Below the pieces are notes generated by a model. It was not told the origin of the DNA, searched no databases, and saw nothing but the letters and a program-made list of their open reading frames with translations. This document shows, piece by piece, positions 9,016 through 17,185 of a DNA stretch of 64,000 nucleotides. Source of the DNA: Saprospiraceae bacterium (lineage in GTDB: Bacteria > Bacteroidota > Bacteroidia > Chitinophagales > Saprospiraceae); contig JAHDGJ010000004.1 of NCBI GenBank assembly GCA_020627705.1, forward strand, positions 1 to 64,000, written 5' to 3'. A program made the translations under genes and the position numbers. How positions within the stretch are numbered: position 1 is the stretch's first letter; each line of letters opens with the position of its first letter.

Positions 9016-10002
9016 TTATAGCGCAAGGATCCTTGCCATTTCTATTAAATCAGCATCCAATTCTTTTTGCTTCGAAATTGCGTCTTCAAACGAAGTAAGA
9101 ACTACTTCATTTTTCACCAATCCCACAGCAACTTTGTTTTCTCCTTTTAGGAGCGCGTTAACGGCAGAATAACCTAAACGACTAGCTAAAACCCTATCAA
9201 TCGCACTAGGCGCACCTCCTCTTTGCAAATGTCCAAGAATCGTTACTTTGGAATCAAACTCAGGGAGTTCTTCTTTTATTCTATTTGCTACTGCTTGTGC
9301 ATTCCCATCAGTATCCCCTTCTGCTACAATGATCAAGTTGAAAAGTTTCTTTCTTCTGTTGGCTTGCTTTAAGCGCTTGACCAAATAATTGATAGAATTA
9401 TGAATCTCCGGCAAAAAGATATCCCCCGCTCCACTTCCAATACCAGTATTGAGTGCGATGTAACCTGTGTGACGGCCCATAACTTCAATAAAAAAGATTC
9501 GGCTATGCGAATCCGCAGTATCTCTAATTCTGTCCACCGCTTCTAAAGCTGTATTGACGGCAGTGTCAAAGCCTATAGTAAAATCAGTACCATAAATATC
9601 ATTATCGATGGTACCTGGTACACCGATCATTTTCACGGGATGCTCTTCAGAAAATATTTTAGCACCAGTATAGGTGCCGTTACCACCGATACAGACACAG
9701 GCATCAATGCCTTGTTCGCTCAAAACTTCGAACGCTTCTTGTCTCCCCTCTTTGGTTCTAAAGGCTTGACTTCTAGCTGTTTTAAGAATGGTGCCTCCTC
9801 GCTGCAAAATATTACCAACGTCAGATTTTTCTAACCTTTTTAAGTCTCCACCAATCATACCCTCATATCCATGCATAATACCATACACATGAAGGTCATG
9901 ATAGATCGCCGTTCGAACCACTGCTCGAATTGCTGCATTCATTCCGGGGGCATCACCCCCGGAAGTAAAAACAGCCAATCTTTTTATATCATTAACTGCC
10001 AT
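9016..10002 (-). CDS. pfkA: 6-phosphofructokinase
   Basis: ATP-dependent phosphofructokinase converting fructose 6-phosphate to fructose 1,6-bisphosphate, 328 residues, the usual bacterial length. Motifs seen are FTSGGDAPGMNAAIRAVVR near the N-terminus, PGTIDNDIYGTDFTIGFDTA with the catalytic aspartates, EVMGRHTGYIA, and LGHLQRGGAPSAIDR. The nucleotide loop reads GGNGT rather than the usual GGDGT: the codon at 9679-9681 is AAC, so residue 108 is Asn where Escherichia coli PfkA has Asp103. The following Gly fits ATP rather than pyrophosphate use. It is the last gene of the LacI-headed operon, 11 bases after gap. Confidence 0.95.
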   Translation of the reverse strand: MAVNDIKRLAVFTSGGDAPGMNAAIRAVVRTAIYHDLHVYGIMHGYEGMIGGDLKRLEKSDVGNILQRGGTILKTARSQAFRTKEGRQEAFEVLSEQGIDACVCIGGNGTYTGAKIFSEEHPVKMIGVPGTIDNDIYGTDFTIGFDTAVNTALEAVDRIRDTADSHSRIFFIEVMGRHTGYIALNTGIGSGAGDIFLPEIHNSINYLVKRLKQANRRKKLFNLIIVAEGDTDGNAQAVANRIKEELPEFDSKVTILGHLQRGGAPSAIDRVLASRLGYSAVNALLKGENKVAVGLVKNEVVLTSFEDAISKQKELDADLIEMARILAL

Positions 10003-10013
10003 ATATCGTTAGT

Positions 10014-11003
10014 TTAAACATGTGCTGCTAAATCTGCTAGCCTAGCAGAGTATCCAGCCTCATTGTCATACCAAGAGACGACTTTAACCATTCTACCATT
10101 GGCTTTGGTCAATGGTGCATCAAAAATACTTGAGGCCTTGTTCCCGATTATATCAGAAGAAACAATGGGATCGACATTGTATTCTAAAATTCCTTTCAAT
10201 GCTCCTTCGGATTGTTCTTTAAATTTTGAATTTATTTCTTCCACCGTCGCATCTTTGTTTAACCAAACATTAAGTTCTATCAATGAACCAGTTATAGTTG
10301 GCACTCTTACAGCCATTGCAAACAGTTTACCTTCAACTTCTGGATATACCTTCCCTACTGCTACAGCTGCACCAGTACTGGTGGGCACCATGTTAACAGC
10401 AGCAGCTCGCGCTCTTCTTAAATCGCTGTGAGGTGCATCTTGTATTTTTTGATCAGAAGTATACGCATGAATTGTTGTCAAAGAACCTTTATCAATGCCC
10501 CAATTTTCTTCAAGAACTTTGATAACCGGAGCTAAGCAATTTGTGGTACAGCTTGCATTGGATAAAATGCAAGCATCTTTGTCCATGCCCTCGTTATTTA
10601 CCCCCAAAACGACAGTTTCGATTCCCTCTCCTTTTCCGGGAGCAGAAATTATTACTTTTTTCGCACCAGCCTCAACATGCTTGTTGGCAGATTCTTTGGT
10701 TCTAAAAAAACCTGTGCACTCAAGTACTACATCAATGTTCATGGATTCCCACGGAAGTTTGGAAGGGTCTCTTTCGGCCATAGCCTGTATTCTATTCCCA
10801 TTGACTGTAATGCTTTCCTCATCAGAGGTAACGGTCCCATTAAATTTGCCATGGGCAGTGTCATACTTCAATAAATGAGCAAGTGTTGCATTGTCTGTCA
10901 AATCATTAATTGCAACAACTTCCACCTCTGGGTTTTCACAAAGATTTCGAAACGTTAATCTTCCGATTCGTCCAAATCCATTAATCGCTATTCTTTTTTT
11001 CAT
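10014..11003 (-). CDS. gap: Glyceraldehyde-3-phosphate dehydrogenase, type I
   Basis: NAD-dependent oxidation of glyceraldehyde 3-phosphate, 329 residues. The N-terminal Rossmann motif INGFGRIGRLTFRN, the NAD-selecting IND loop and the active-site segment SNASCTTNCLAP (catalytic Cys152) are all present, as is WYDNEAGYSARL at the C-terminus. It lies between galM (2-base gap) and pfkA (11-base gap) in one transcription unit. Placement beside a glucokinase and a LacI regulator suggests a copy tuned to sugar supply, possibly in addition to a housekeeping gap elsewhere. Confidence 0.96.
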   Translation of the reverse strand: MKKRIAINGFGRIGRLTFRNLCENPEVEVVAINDLTDNATLAHLLKYDTAHGKFNGTVTSDEESITVNGNRIQAMAERDPSKLPWESMNIDVVLECTGFFRTKESANKHVEAGAKKVIISAPGKGEGIETVVLGVNNEGMDKDACILSNASCTTNCLAPVIKVLEENWGIDKGSLTTIHAYTSDQKIQDAPHSDLRRARAAAVNMVPTSTGAAVAVGKVYPEVEGKLFAMAVRVPTITGSLIELNVWLNKDATVEEINSKFKEQSEGALKGILEYNVDPIVSSDIIGNKASSIFDAPLTKANGRMVKVVSWYDNEAGYSARLADLAAHV

Positions 11004-11005
11004 TT

Positions 11006-12022
11006 TTATGTATTGTCAATAGTAAATTCTAATCTTGTCTTTGAATGATAGACATCATTCTTTTTTAACAAAGTGGAAGGAAAACTGTTTTGGTTGGGCG
11101 CATTTGGAAAGCGTTGAGGTTCCAAACACAATGCACCTCTTTTCACAAAGCTCAAATCCCCAACTTCAAAATCATCATAATTCCCGCTATAAAATTGAAT
11201 TCCAGGTTCTGTCGTAAACAACTTCATTCGTATCCCAGATTCTTTGCTCCATACTTCCGCTGCTGGTTTTCTTCCTTCATTAATAACAAAGCAATGATCA
11301 AATCCACCTCCAGAATCCAATTGATCATCATTGATATATAAATTATTTCTAATCTTTTTCTCTTCCGTAAAGTCAAAAATAGTGTTCTTAGCGTTTCTCC
11401 ACTCTCCCGTTGGAATAAGCTCTTTGTCCACCGGTAAAAATTGATCCGCATTTAGTGTCAAGTAATGATCCTCAATATTGTTATCAAATCCAGTCAAATT
11501 GAAATAGGGATGAAAAGTAGCATTGATATGTGTATCCGAATCGGTGCTGCATGATACGGACATTTCTAGATTACTCTTTTTATCAAATCCATAGCGTACG
11601 GTAAAATGGGGATTTCCCGGATATCCATTTTCATACTCTTTAGAATCACAACTCATTTCGACAAGATCATCCAAACGCTTCTCTATCTTCCAAGTGCTTT
11701 GATGTAATCCAAAAACACCACTGTGTAATAGATGCTTATTTTCATTTGGTGAAAATTTATATTCATTTTCACCGATAGAAAATGACGCATCTTTTATGCG
11801 GTTCGCAAAAGGAGCGATAAATGCTCCAAAATATTCAACGCTTTTATTTTCATAAAGATTCAAATCTTTAAAGCCTAAGATTATATTTTGGAATTCTCCA
11901 TTTTTGTTCGGAACATGAAGGGCTACCATTCGAGCACCATAATTAGATACCACCAACGAGGAGCCGTTTTTCGCTTTTATTTCAAAGCACTTTGTTTCTA
12001 TATTATTGGCAGCTTTAGTCAT
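11006..12022 (-). CDS. galM: Aldose 1-epimerase (mutarotase)
   Basis: A 338-residue cytoplasmic GalM-family enzyme that interconverts alpha and beta anomers of glucose or galactose. The catalytic His lies in FHPYFNLTG (about residue 170), the general-base Glu in CLEPQRFPNAPN (about residue 299), and GIQFYSGN is the conserved core strand. There is no signal peptide. The neighbours (glucokinase before it, gap after it) fit a role in presenting the right glucose anomer to phosphorylation after alpha-glucosidases release it inside the cell. Confidence 0.93.
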   Translation of the reverse strand: MTKAANNIETKCFEIKAKNGSSLVVSNYGARMVALHVPNKNGEFQNIILGFKDLNLYENKSVEYFGAFIAPFANRIKDASFSIGENEYKFSPNENKHLLHSGVFGLHQSTWKIEKRLDDLVEMSCDSKEYENGYPGNPHFTVRYGFDKKSNLEMSVSCSTDSDTHINATFHPYFNLTGFDNNIEDHYLTLNADQFLPVDKELIPTGEWRNAKNTIFDFTEEKKIRNNLYINDDQLDSGGGFDHCFVINEGRKPAAEVWSKESGIRMKLFTTEPGIQFYSGNYDDFEVGDLSFVKRGALCLEPQRFPNAPNQNSFPSTLLKKNDVYHSKTRLEFTIDNT

Positions 12023-12033
12023 TTGAGAAGGTA

Positions 12034-12954
12034 TTACTTAGATGTATTTAAAAGTGCCGCTCCAAATACGCCTGAGCTGTCACCAAATGCTGGTTTTTTA
12101 AATGCAGTTTGAAGGCTTGGGTTAAATAAGTATTTCTTAACCCTGTCTACTCCTTCCGAATATAATTCATCAATATTCCCAATTCCGCCACCTAAGACAA
12201 TAACATCTGGATCTAAGACATTGATCAACTGTGCGATTCCCTTTCCAAAAAATTCGAAAAGCCTTTCCATAGTTTCCTTAGCATGAGCATTGTTTCCGTT
12301 TCTATATTTTTGGACGATGTCTTTCATATTTAATTCCTCCCCGGACAAAGAAGTATAATATCGCTGTAATCCAGGTCCAGAAAGAATCGTCTCTACGCAA
12401 CCTGTTTTACCACAATAACATGTACCTCCCGATTTATCCAAAAAATTATGCCCCCATTCTCCAGCGATGCCATGAATGCCCGTCAACACTTGCTCATTAA
12501 AGACAATCCCTCCACCTACACCTGTTCCCATGATCACACCGAAAACAAGTTGCGCATTTTGATAACCGTTTTTTCTCCAATACATGGCTTCAGACAGAGC
12601 AAAGCAATTTGCGTCATTATCCATTTTAACATCCATACCTAAGGCCTTTTTGAGATCAGCTAAAAAAGGCCGACCATTCAAGCAGGTCGTATTTGAATTT
12701 TTTAGCAGGCCCGTTTCAGGATCTATGCGACCTGGCGTGCCAATACCAATGGAATGGGGTTTGCTCCCCACTTCGCCTTCAATAAGACGTACAATCTTCG
12801 AAATCTGAGAGATAACGTGATCATATCCAAGACTTCCCTCTGTGGGAACTCTTTTACGAATTTTCACCTTTCTGAAATCCGAGGCATCTAGGACCACAAG
12901 TTCTATTTTGGTTCCGCCCAAATCAATACCCCACATGTCATTTTGATGATTCAT
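12034..12954 (-). CDS. ROK-family sugar kinase, probable glucokinase
   Basis: A 306-residue ROK protein. The phosphate loop WGIDLGGTKIELVV is at the N-terminus, MDNDANCFALSEA carries the catalytic Asp, MGTGVGGGIV follows, and the ROK zinc motif GGTCYCGKTGCVE is near residues 170-185. No DNA-binding domain precedes it, so it is a kinase rather than a NagC-type regulator. ATP-dependent glucose phosphorylation is the likeliest activity, given galM, gap, pfkA and the alpha-glucosidase locus on the other side of lacI; other hexoses remain possible. The 60 bases in front of it carry a candidate operator (12992-13007). Confidence 0.92.
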   Translation of the reverse strand: MNHQNDMWGIDLGGTKIELVVLDASDFRKVKIRKRVPTEGSLGYDHVISQISKIVRLIEGEVGSKPHSIGIGTPGRIDPETGLLKNSNTTCLNGRPFLADLKKALGMDVKMDNDANCFALSEAMYWRKNGYQNAQLVFGVIMGTGVGGGIVFNEQVLTGIHGIAGEWGHNFLDKSGGTCYCGKTGCVETILSGPGLQRYYTSLSGEELNMKDIVQKYRNGNNAHAKETMERLFEFFGKGIAQLINVLDPDVIVLGGGIGNIDELYSEGVDRVKKYLFNPSLQTAFKKPAFGDSSGVFGAALLNTSK

Positions 12955-12991
12955 CGGTCAAATATATGATGAACAAAGCTACATTCTTTTC

Positions 12992-13007
12992 CGTTAATTA
13001 TCGTTAA
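12992..13007 (-). promoter_or_regulatory. Candidate LacI-family operator in front of glucokinase
   Basis: On the minus strand this reads TTAACGATAATTAACG. It matches 13 of 16 positions of the site at 14070-14085 on the other side of lacI (TTTACGGTAATTTACG). A third TAACG lies 11 bases further upstream, giving three copies at 10-11 base spacing, about one helical turn. It lies between the lacI stop and the glucokinase start. Binding is inferred. Confidence 0.5.
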
Positions 13008-13014
13008 TTTTTCG

Positions 13015-14040
13015 TTATGCTCCACTGGATTCTCTAATTATAAGTTTGGATTCAAATACTTTTTGGAACACACTTCCATTTGAATGTAAGGCTTGAAAAA
13101 AGAAATCAAAAGAGAGAGCTCCCATGGCAACCCCATTTTGTTCAACAGTGGATAAGCCAGGTGAAATGTGTTGCGAAAACATCGAATTACTAAACCCAAC
13201 AATTCCTAAATCCTTTGGGATCGAAATATTGAATTCTTTTGCATATTGATAAACACCCAGCGCTACATCATCAGTAACGGTAAAAATGGCATCTGGTGGA
13301 TTCTTTCTGGATAAGAGCTTCTTAGCAGCAAGATAACCTGCTTTCACACCCAACTCCGTATCGGTTAGGTCAACCAGCTCAATAAGATCTTGTATTTCTT
13401 TGATCCCTGCTTTTTTTAAAGACGCTAAATACCCTCTTCTTCTCTGAGTCCCTACGGATCTAGAATCGGTACTGCCAATATGAGCAATTCTCTTATATCC
13501 CATTTCAATCAAATGATTAACTGCGATAAATGCCCCATGGAAATCATCAGATAATACATAATTGCCCTTGTAATCTTCGTACATTCTGTCCATTACCACT
13601 GTTGGAATTCTGCGATGGATAAGGGGCAACACATTGTCTTCAAAATTACTCCCTTGACAAGGTGCTAATAAAATACCGTTTACGCCATGCTCCATAAACT
13701 CTTCTAAAACCTGTTTCTCTTTGTTGTTTTTATGCTGTGATTCGCCGACAATTACTAAATAATTGTTTTGATGAGCTTTAGCCATTATCCCTTTTAGCAC
13801 CGTGGCGAAGAAATAATGATTTATTTCTGGAATAACTACACCAACCACATTGTTAACCTTATTTTTTCGTAGAGAAATAGCCAAGTTATTTGGACGATAA
13901 TCTAAATCCGCTGCAAGCTCTAAGATCTTTCTTTTCGTTTGCTGATTGATATCAATTTTGTTATTGAGTGCTCTCGAAACAGTAGTTATCGATACGCCCA
14001 GTGCATCGGCAATATCTTTTAACTTAGTCCTCTTACGCAT
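13015..14040 (-). CDS. LacI-family transcriptional regulator
   Basis: A 341-residue LacI/GalR protein. Residues 6-60 hold the helix-turn-helix and hinge (LKDIADALGVSITTVSRALN, then YRPNNLAISLRK). The remainder is a periplasmic-binding-protein-like effector domain (VVGVVIPEINHYFF, GVNGILLAPCQG, DAIFTVTDDVALGVYQYAKE, STVEQNG). It diverges from susC across 176 bases and precedes the glucokinase-galM-gap-pfkA genes on its own strand. It therefore probably controls both the glycolytic genes and glycan locus 1, sensing a sugar or oligosaccharide from the substrate. A matching pair of candidate sites on each side of the gene supports this, but the effector cannot be read from sequence. Confidence 0.93.
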   Translation of the reverse strand: MRKRTKLKDIADALGVSITTVSRALNNKIDINQQTKRKILELAADLDYRPNNLAISLRKNKVNNVVGVVIPEINHYFFATVLKGIMAKAHQNNYLVIVGESQHKNNKEKQVLEEFMEHGVNGILLAPCQGSNFEDNVLPLIHRRIPTVVMDRMYEDYKGNYVLSDDFHGAFIAVNHLIEMGYKRIAHIGSTDSRSVGTQRRRGYLASLKKAGIKEIQDLIELVDLTDTELGVKAGYLAAKKLLSRKNPPDAIFTVTDDVALGVYQYAKEFNISIPKDLGIVGFSNSMFSQHISPGLSTVEQNGVAMGALSFDFFFQALHSNGSVFQKVFESKLIIRESSGA

Positions 14041-14061
14041 ATTTTTTGTTTAACCTTTTCT

Positions 14062-14085
14062 CCGTAAATTTTACGGTAATTTACG
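14062..14085 (+). promoter_or_regulatory. Candidate LacI-family operator between lacI and susC
   Basis: CCGTAAA-T-TTTACGG (14062-14076) is a perfect 7+7 inverted repeat with one central base. It runs into TTTACGGTAATTTACG (14070-14085), which resembles the site in front of glucokinase at 13 of 16 positions. It is 22 bases upstream of the lacI start and about 130 bases upstream of susC, well placed to act on either gene. Confidence 0.55.
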
Positions 14086-14108
14086 ATAAAAAATAAATTT
14101 CCTTTCTG

Positions 14109-14134
14109 TTGTTCACCAAGACATCTGTATATTG
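14109..14134 (+). promoter_or_regulatory. Possible Bacteroidota-type promoter for susC
   Basis: TTG at 14109-14111 and TATATTG at 14128-14134 resemble the -33 TTTG and -7 TAnnTTTG elements, but the spacing (16 bases between them) is shorter than the usual ~19 and both elements are imperfect. This is the best candidate in the interval, at low confidence. Confidence 0.25.
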
Positions 14135-14137
14135 CTG

Positions 14138-14181
14138 TCGGTCTTGAGCCCTGGCATTTATGAACCTAACATTAAGACCGA
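14138..14181 (+). other. Inverted repeat in the susC leader
   Basis: TCGGTCTTGA (14138-14147) can pair with TTAAGACCGA (14172-14181): ten pairs with one G-T wobble around a 24-base loop, ending 35 bases before the susC ATG. It could be a leader-RNA hairpin or a DNA operator; the suggested start of transcription would fall near its left arm, so the two readings cannot be separated here. Confidence 0.4.
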
Positions 14182-14216
14182 ATGAAAAAATTATTAACTA
14201 TTACAAAAAAGCCTAA

Positions 14217-17174
14217 ATGAAAAAGCTAAGTACTTTACTCAGTTTCTTTGCCTTTATGGTTCTTGCTTTGAGTTCTACTGCTCAAAGATCAGTTTCAGGA
14301 GTTGTTACTGACGGATCTAATGGAGAAGCCTTAATTGGTGCAACCGTTGTGGCATTAGGAACAGATGTCGGTACCATTACCGACATTGATGGAAGCTATA
14401 CGCTATCTCTCCCCGCTGGAGTGGATGCGCTAGTTTTCTCCTACACAGGATACCAAAGCCAAACCATTACAGCTACTGGTGATGTTGTGAATGCCGCCTT
14501 GAGTGCAGGACAACTCATCAACGAAGTCGTTGTTGTCGGATATGGTACGGTGAGAAAACGTGACCTTACCGGTTCTGTTGCTTCTTTGAAAGAAGAGGAT
14601 TTTAACAAAGGTTTGGTTATTTCCTCGGATCAATTATTACAAGGTAGAGTTCCAGGTGTGAACATTGTGAACAACAGTGGTCAACCTGGTGGTCAAGCAA
14701 CAGTTAAAATTAGAGGTAATAACTCTATCAGATCTGGAGCTGATCCATTGTATGTTGTGGATGGGATTCCATTGGATGGAAGAACCCCCAAAGCATCTTT
14801 ATTGTCAACGGACATAGGATCAATTGAAAATTCAAATCCTTTGAACTTCTTAAACCCTTCTGACATTGCTTCTATTGAAGTATTGAAAGATGCATCTTCT
14901 GCAGCGATCTATGGTTCGAGAGCTTCTAATGGTGTAATTCTAATCACGACCAAAAAAGCTAGAGAAGGTAAAACAGACGTAAGTTTTGGAGCAAACTTTG
15001 GAACAAGTTCTTTATTAAAGAAGTATGATGTGCTTTCAGGTGATGAATATCGCTCTGCGCTTTCTGCTTATGGACTAACGAGTGGAGACGGAGGAGGTTC
15101 TGTTGATGCATTTGATGAAATCTTAAGAACTGGTGCCACGCAGAACTATAACTTATCAATAGGTGTAGGGGGTGAAAATTCAAGAACAAGATTTTCTGCA
15201 AACTATACCAATGTTGACGGTATTGTTAAAGAATCAGGTCTGAAGAGATATTCAGGCTCCATTAATTCTCAATACAAATTCTTGGATGGTAAAGCTGGAG
15301 CGGATGTATTCATGGTAGCTTCGCATACTGGAGAGGACATTTCTCCGATTTCTACCAATGCAGGATTTACTGGAAACTTAGTAGGGCAAGCGTTGCAATG
15401 GAATCCAACTATTCCATTAATGACGGATGGCGAGTTTACTACTGGTTTAAACAACGCAGGTGTAGGTGCAACTACAATTAACCCTTTACAATTGTTGGAT
15501 GCGCATTCTGAGAAAGCGCAAACCACAGTGATATTAGGAAGTATTTCGCCTTACTACAACATTACTGATAACCTACAGTATAGATATAGATTGGGTGTTA
15601 ATTATGGTACGGGTACCACAAGAGGATCAATGTCAAAAGATATAAATGTGCAAGGAATTGAAGGTTTAGGTTTTGCCGGATTATCAAACAATACCCTGTT
15701 AACTACATTACATGCTCATACCTTAAACTTTAACACTGATATTAATGACAACATCAGCTTAAACCTTTTAGGTGGATATGAGTACCAAAAGTTTGATTTC
15801 AAAGGTTTTGGATTTGGAGGATTTGGATTTGATGATACCATAGATGGCTTTGATTTATCAAATGCTCTTCAAAACTCTAACAATGACAACAGAGTTGTAT
15901 TCTCATTTGCAGATCCAATTGTGGAGCTACAATCTTATTTCGCAAGAGCTACTTTCGGAATAGGTGAAAGATTTGATGTTACTGCAACAGTTAGAGCAGA
16001 TGGTTCTACAAAGTTTGGAGAAAACAACAAATATGGTGTATTCCCATCTCTTGCAGCTAGATGGAACCTTATTAACGAGAGTTTCATGGAAAACAGCTCA
16101 GCTTTCGATGATTTAGCATTGAGAGTTGGTTGGGGTGTTACTGGTAATCAAGAATTCCCAGCAGGTTCGGCGATCAATAGATTTGGTTTGAATGGAAACA
16201 ATGGTATTTCTCAAGAAAACATTGGTAACCCAGACCTTCAATGGGAAGAGTCAAGCACCTTCAATATTGGATTAGACTTTGCGATTTTAGATTATAAAGT
16301 TTCTGGTACTGTAGAGTATTATAACAGAGTGACTAGTAATCTCTTATTGGATCCATTCGTACAGGAGCCTGGCCCACCGATTAGAGCTTGGAAAAACATT
16401 GATGGCGAGTTGGTAAATACAGGTGTAGAACTTGGTTTAAATATTTTCGCTGTTGATGCTGAAAGTGTGAAAGTAAATGTTGGGATCAACGCTGCTTTCC
16501 TCAACAACGAATTGAGAGACTATACTGGACCAGACATCCTAACTGGAAATCTTTTCGGTCAAGGATCTACTGGAGCCTTCGTTCAAAAACATGTAAACGG
16601 AGAACCTTTAAATACATTCTTTGTTAGAGATTATCAAGGATTAGACGAAAACGGAAATAGTGTTTATGCTAACGATGGAGAGCCTGTAGCATTTGGTGAT
16701 CCGAACGCGGACATAATCTTAGGTTTTAACATCAATGCTGATTTTGGAAAACTAAGTATCGGTACAAACTGGAATGGTGCTTTCGGGCATATGTTGTATA
16801 ACAACACTTCAATGAGTGTGATTCCTATCGGTAACCTTGGTAACAGAAACGTTGACGCTGCATTGATTGGTTCTGGTAGTTCTTTAGAAAGTACTGCAAA
16901 CCCTATTGCGTCGTCTTCAAGATATCTTGAATCAGGTGATTTCGTTAAATTGGCAAATGCAACGGCGTCATATGCTTTAGGTGATGTAAGTTCATTTAAA
17001 GACGTTAGAATTTCGTTGACAGGTCAAAATTTATTAATTCTTACAGATTACTCTGGATTTGATCCTGAGATAAACACTGTAAATCTTAGAAATGGTATTC
17101 CTTCATCAGGTATCGAATATATTCCATACCCAAGTGCAAGAACCATTTTATTGGGTGTAACTGCTTCATTCTAA
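14217..17174 (+). CDS. SusC/RagA-type TonB-linked outer-membrane glycan transporter (locus 1)
   Basis: A 985-residue protein with a signal peptide (cleaved near LSSTAQ), a carboxypeptidase-regulatory-like beta-sandwich at about 22-105 (VSGVVTDGSNGEALIGATV), the SusC plug motif VVVVGYGTVRKRDLTGSV, PLYVVDGIPLDG, VLKDASSAAIYGSRASNGVI, and a long C-terminal beta-barrel with the terminal aromatic LLGVTASF. It is the TonB-dependent channel that imports oligosaccharides with the SusD lipoprotein encoded 11 bases downstream. It diverges from lacI, with candidate operator and leader structures between them. The enzymes that follow suggest that the cargo is an alpha-glucose-containing oligosaccharide. 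Confidence 0.96.
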   Translation: MKKLSTLLSFFAFMVLALSSTAQRSVSGVVTDGSNGEALIGATVVALGTDVGTITDIDGSYTLSLPAGVDALVFSYTGYQSQTITATGDVVNAALSAGQLINEVVVVGYGTVRKRDLTGSVASLKEEDFNKGLVISSDQLLQGRVPGVNIVNNSGQPGGQATVKIRGNNSIRSGADPLYVVDGIPLDGRTPKASLLSTDIGSIENSNPLNFLNPSDIASIEVLKDASSAAIYGSRASNGVILITTKKAREGKTDVSFGANFGTSSLLKKYDVLSGDEYRSALSAYGLTSGDGGGSVDAFDEILRTGATQNYNLSIGVGGENSRTRFSANYTNVDGIVKESGLKRYSGSINSQYKFLDGKAGADVFMVASHTGEDISPISTNAGFTGNLVGQALQWNPTIPLMTDGEFTTGLNNAGVGATTINPLQLLDAHSEKAQTTVILGSISPYYNITDNLQYRYRLGVNYGTGTTRGSMSKDINVQGIEGLGFAGLSNNTLLTTLHAHTLNFNTDINDNISLNLLGGYEYQKFDFKGFGFGGFGFDDTIDGFDLSNALQNSNNDNRVVFSFADPIVELQSYFARATFGIGERFDVTATVRADGSTKFGENNKYGVFPSLAARWNLINESFMENSSAFDDLALRVGWGVTGNQEFPAGSAINRFGLNGNNGISQENIGNPDLQWEESSTFNIGLDFAILDYKVSGTVEYYNRVTSNLLLDPFVQEPGPPIRAWKNIDGELVNTGVELGLNIFAVDAESVKVNVGINAAFLNNELRDYTGPDILTGNLFGQGSTGAFVQKHVNGEPLNTFFVRDYQGLDENGNSVYANDGEPVAFGDPNADIILGFNINADFGKLSIGTNWNGAFGHMLYNNTSMSVIPIGNLGNRNVDAALIGSGSSLESTANPIASSSRYLESGDFVKLANATASYALGDVSSFKDVRISLTGQNLLILTDYSGFDPEINTVNLRNGIPSSGIEYIPYPSARTILLGVTASF

Positions 17175-17185
17175 AATTGAATACA

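Noticed and set aside
10063-10878. Two plus-strand frames of 122 and 127 codons over the GAPDH gene
   Set aside because: They are antisense shadows of a highly conserved enzyme.
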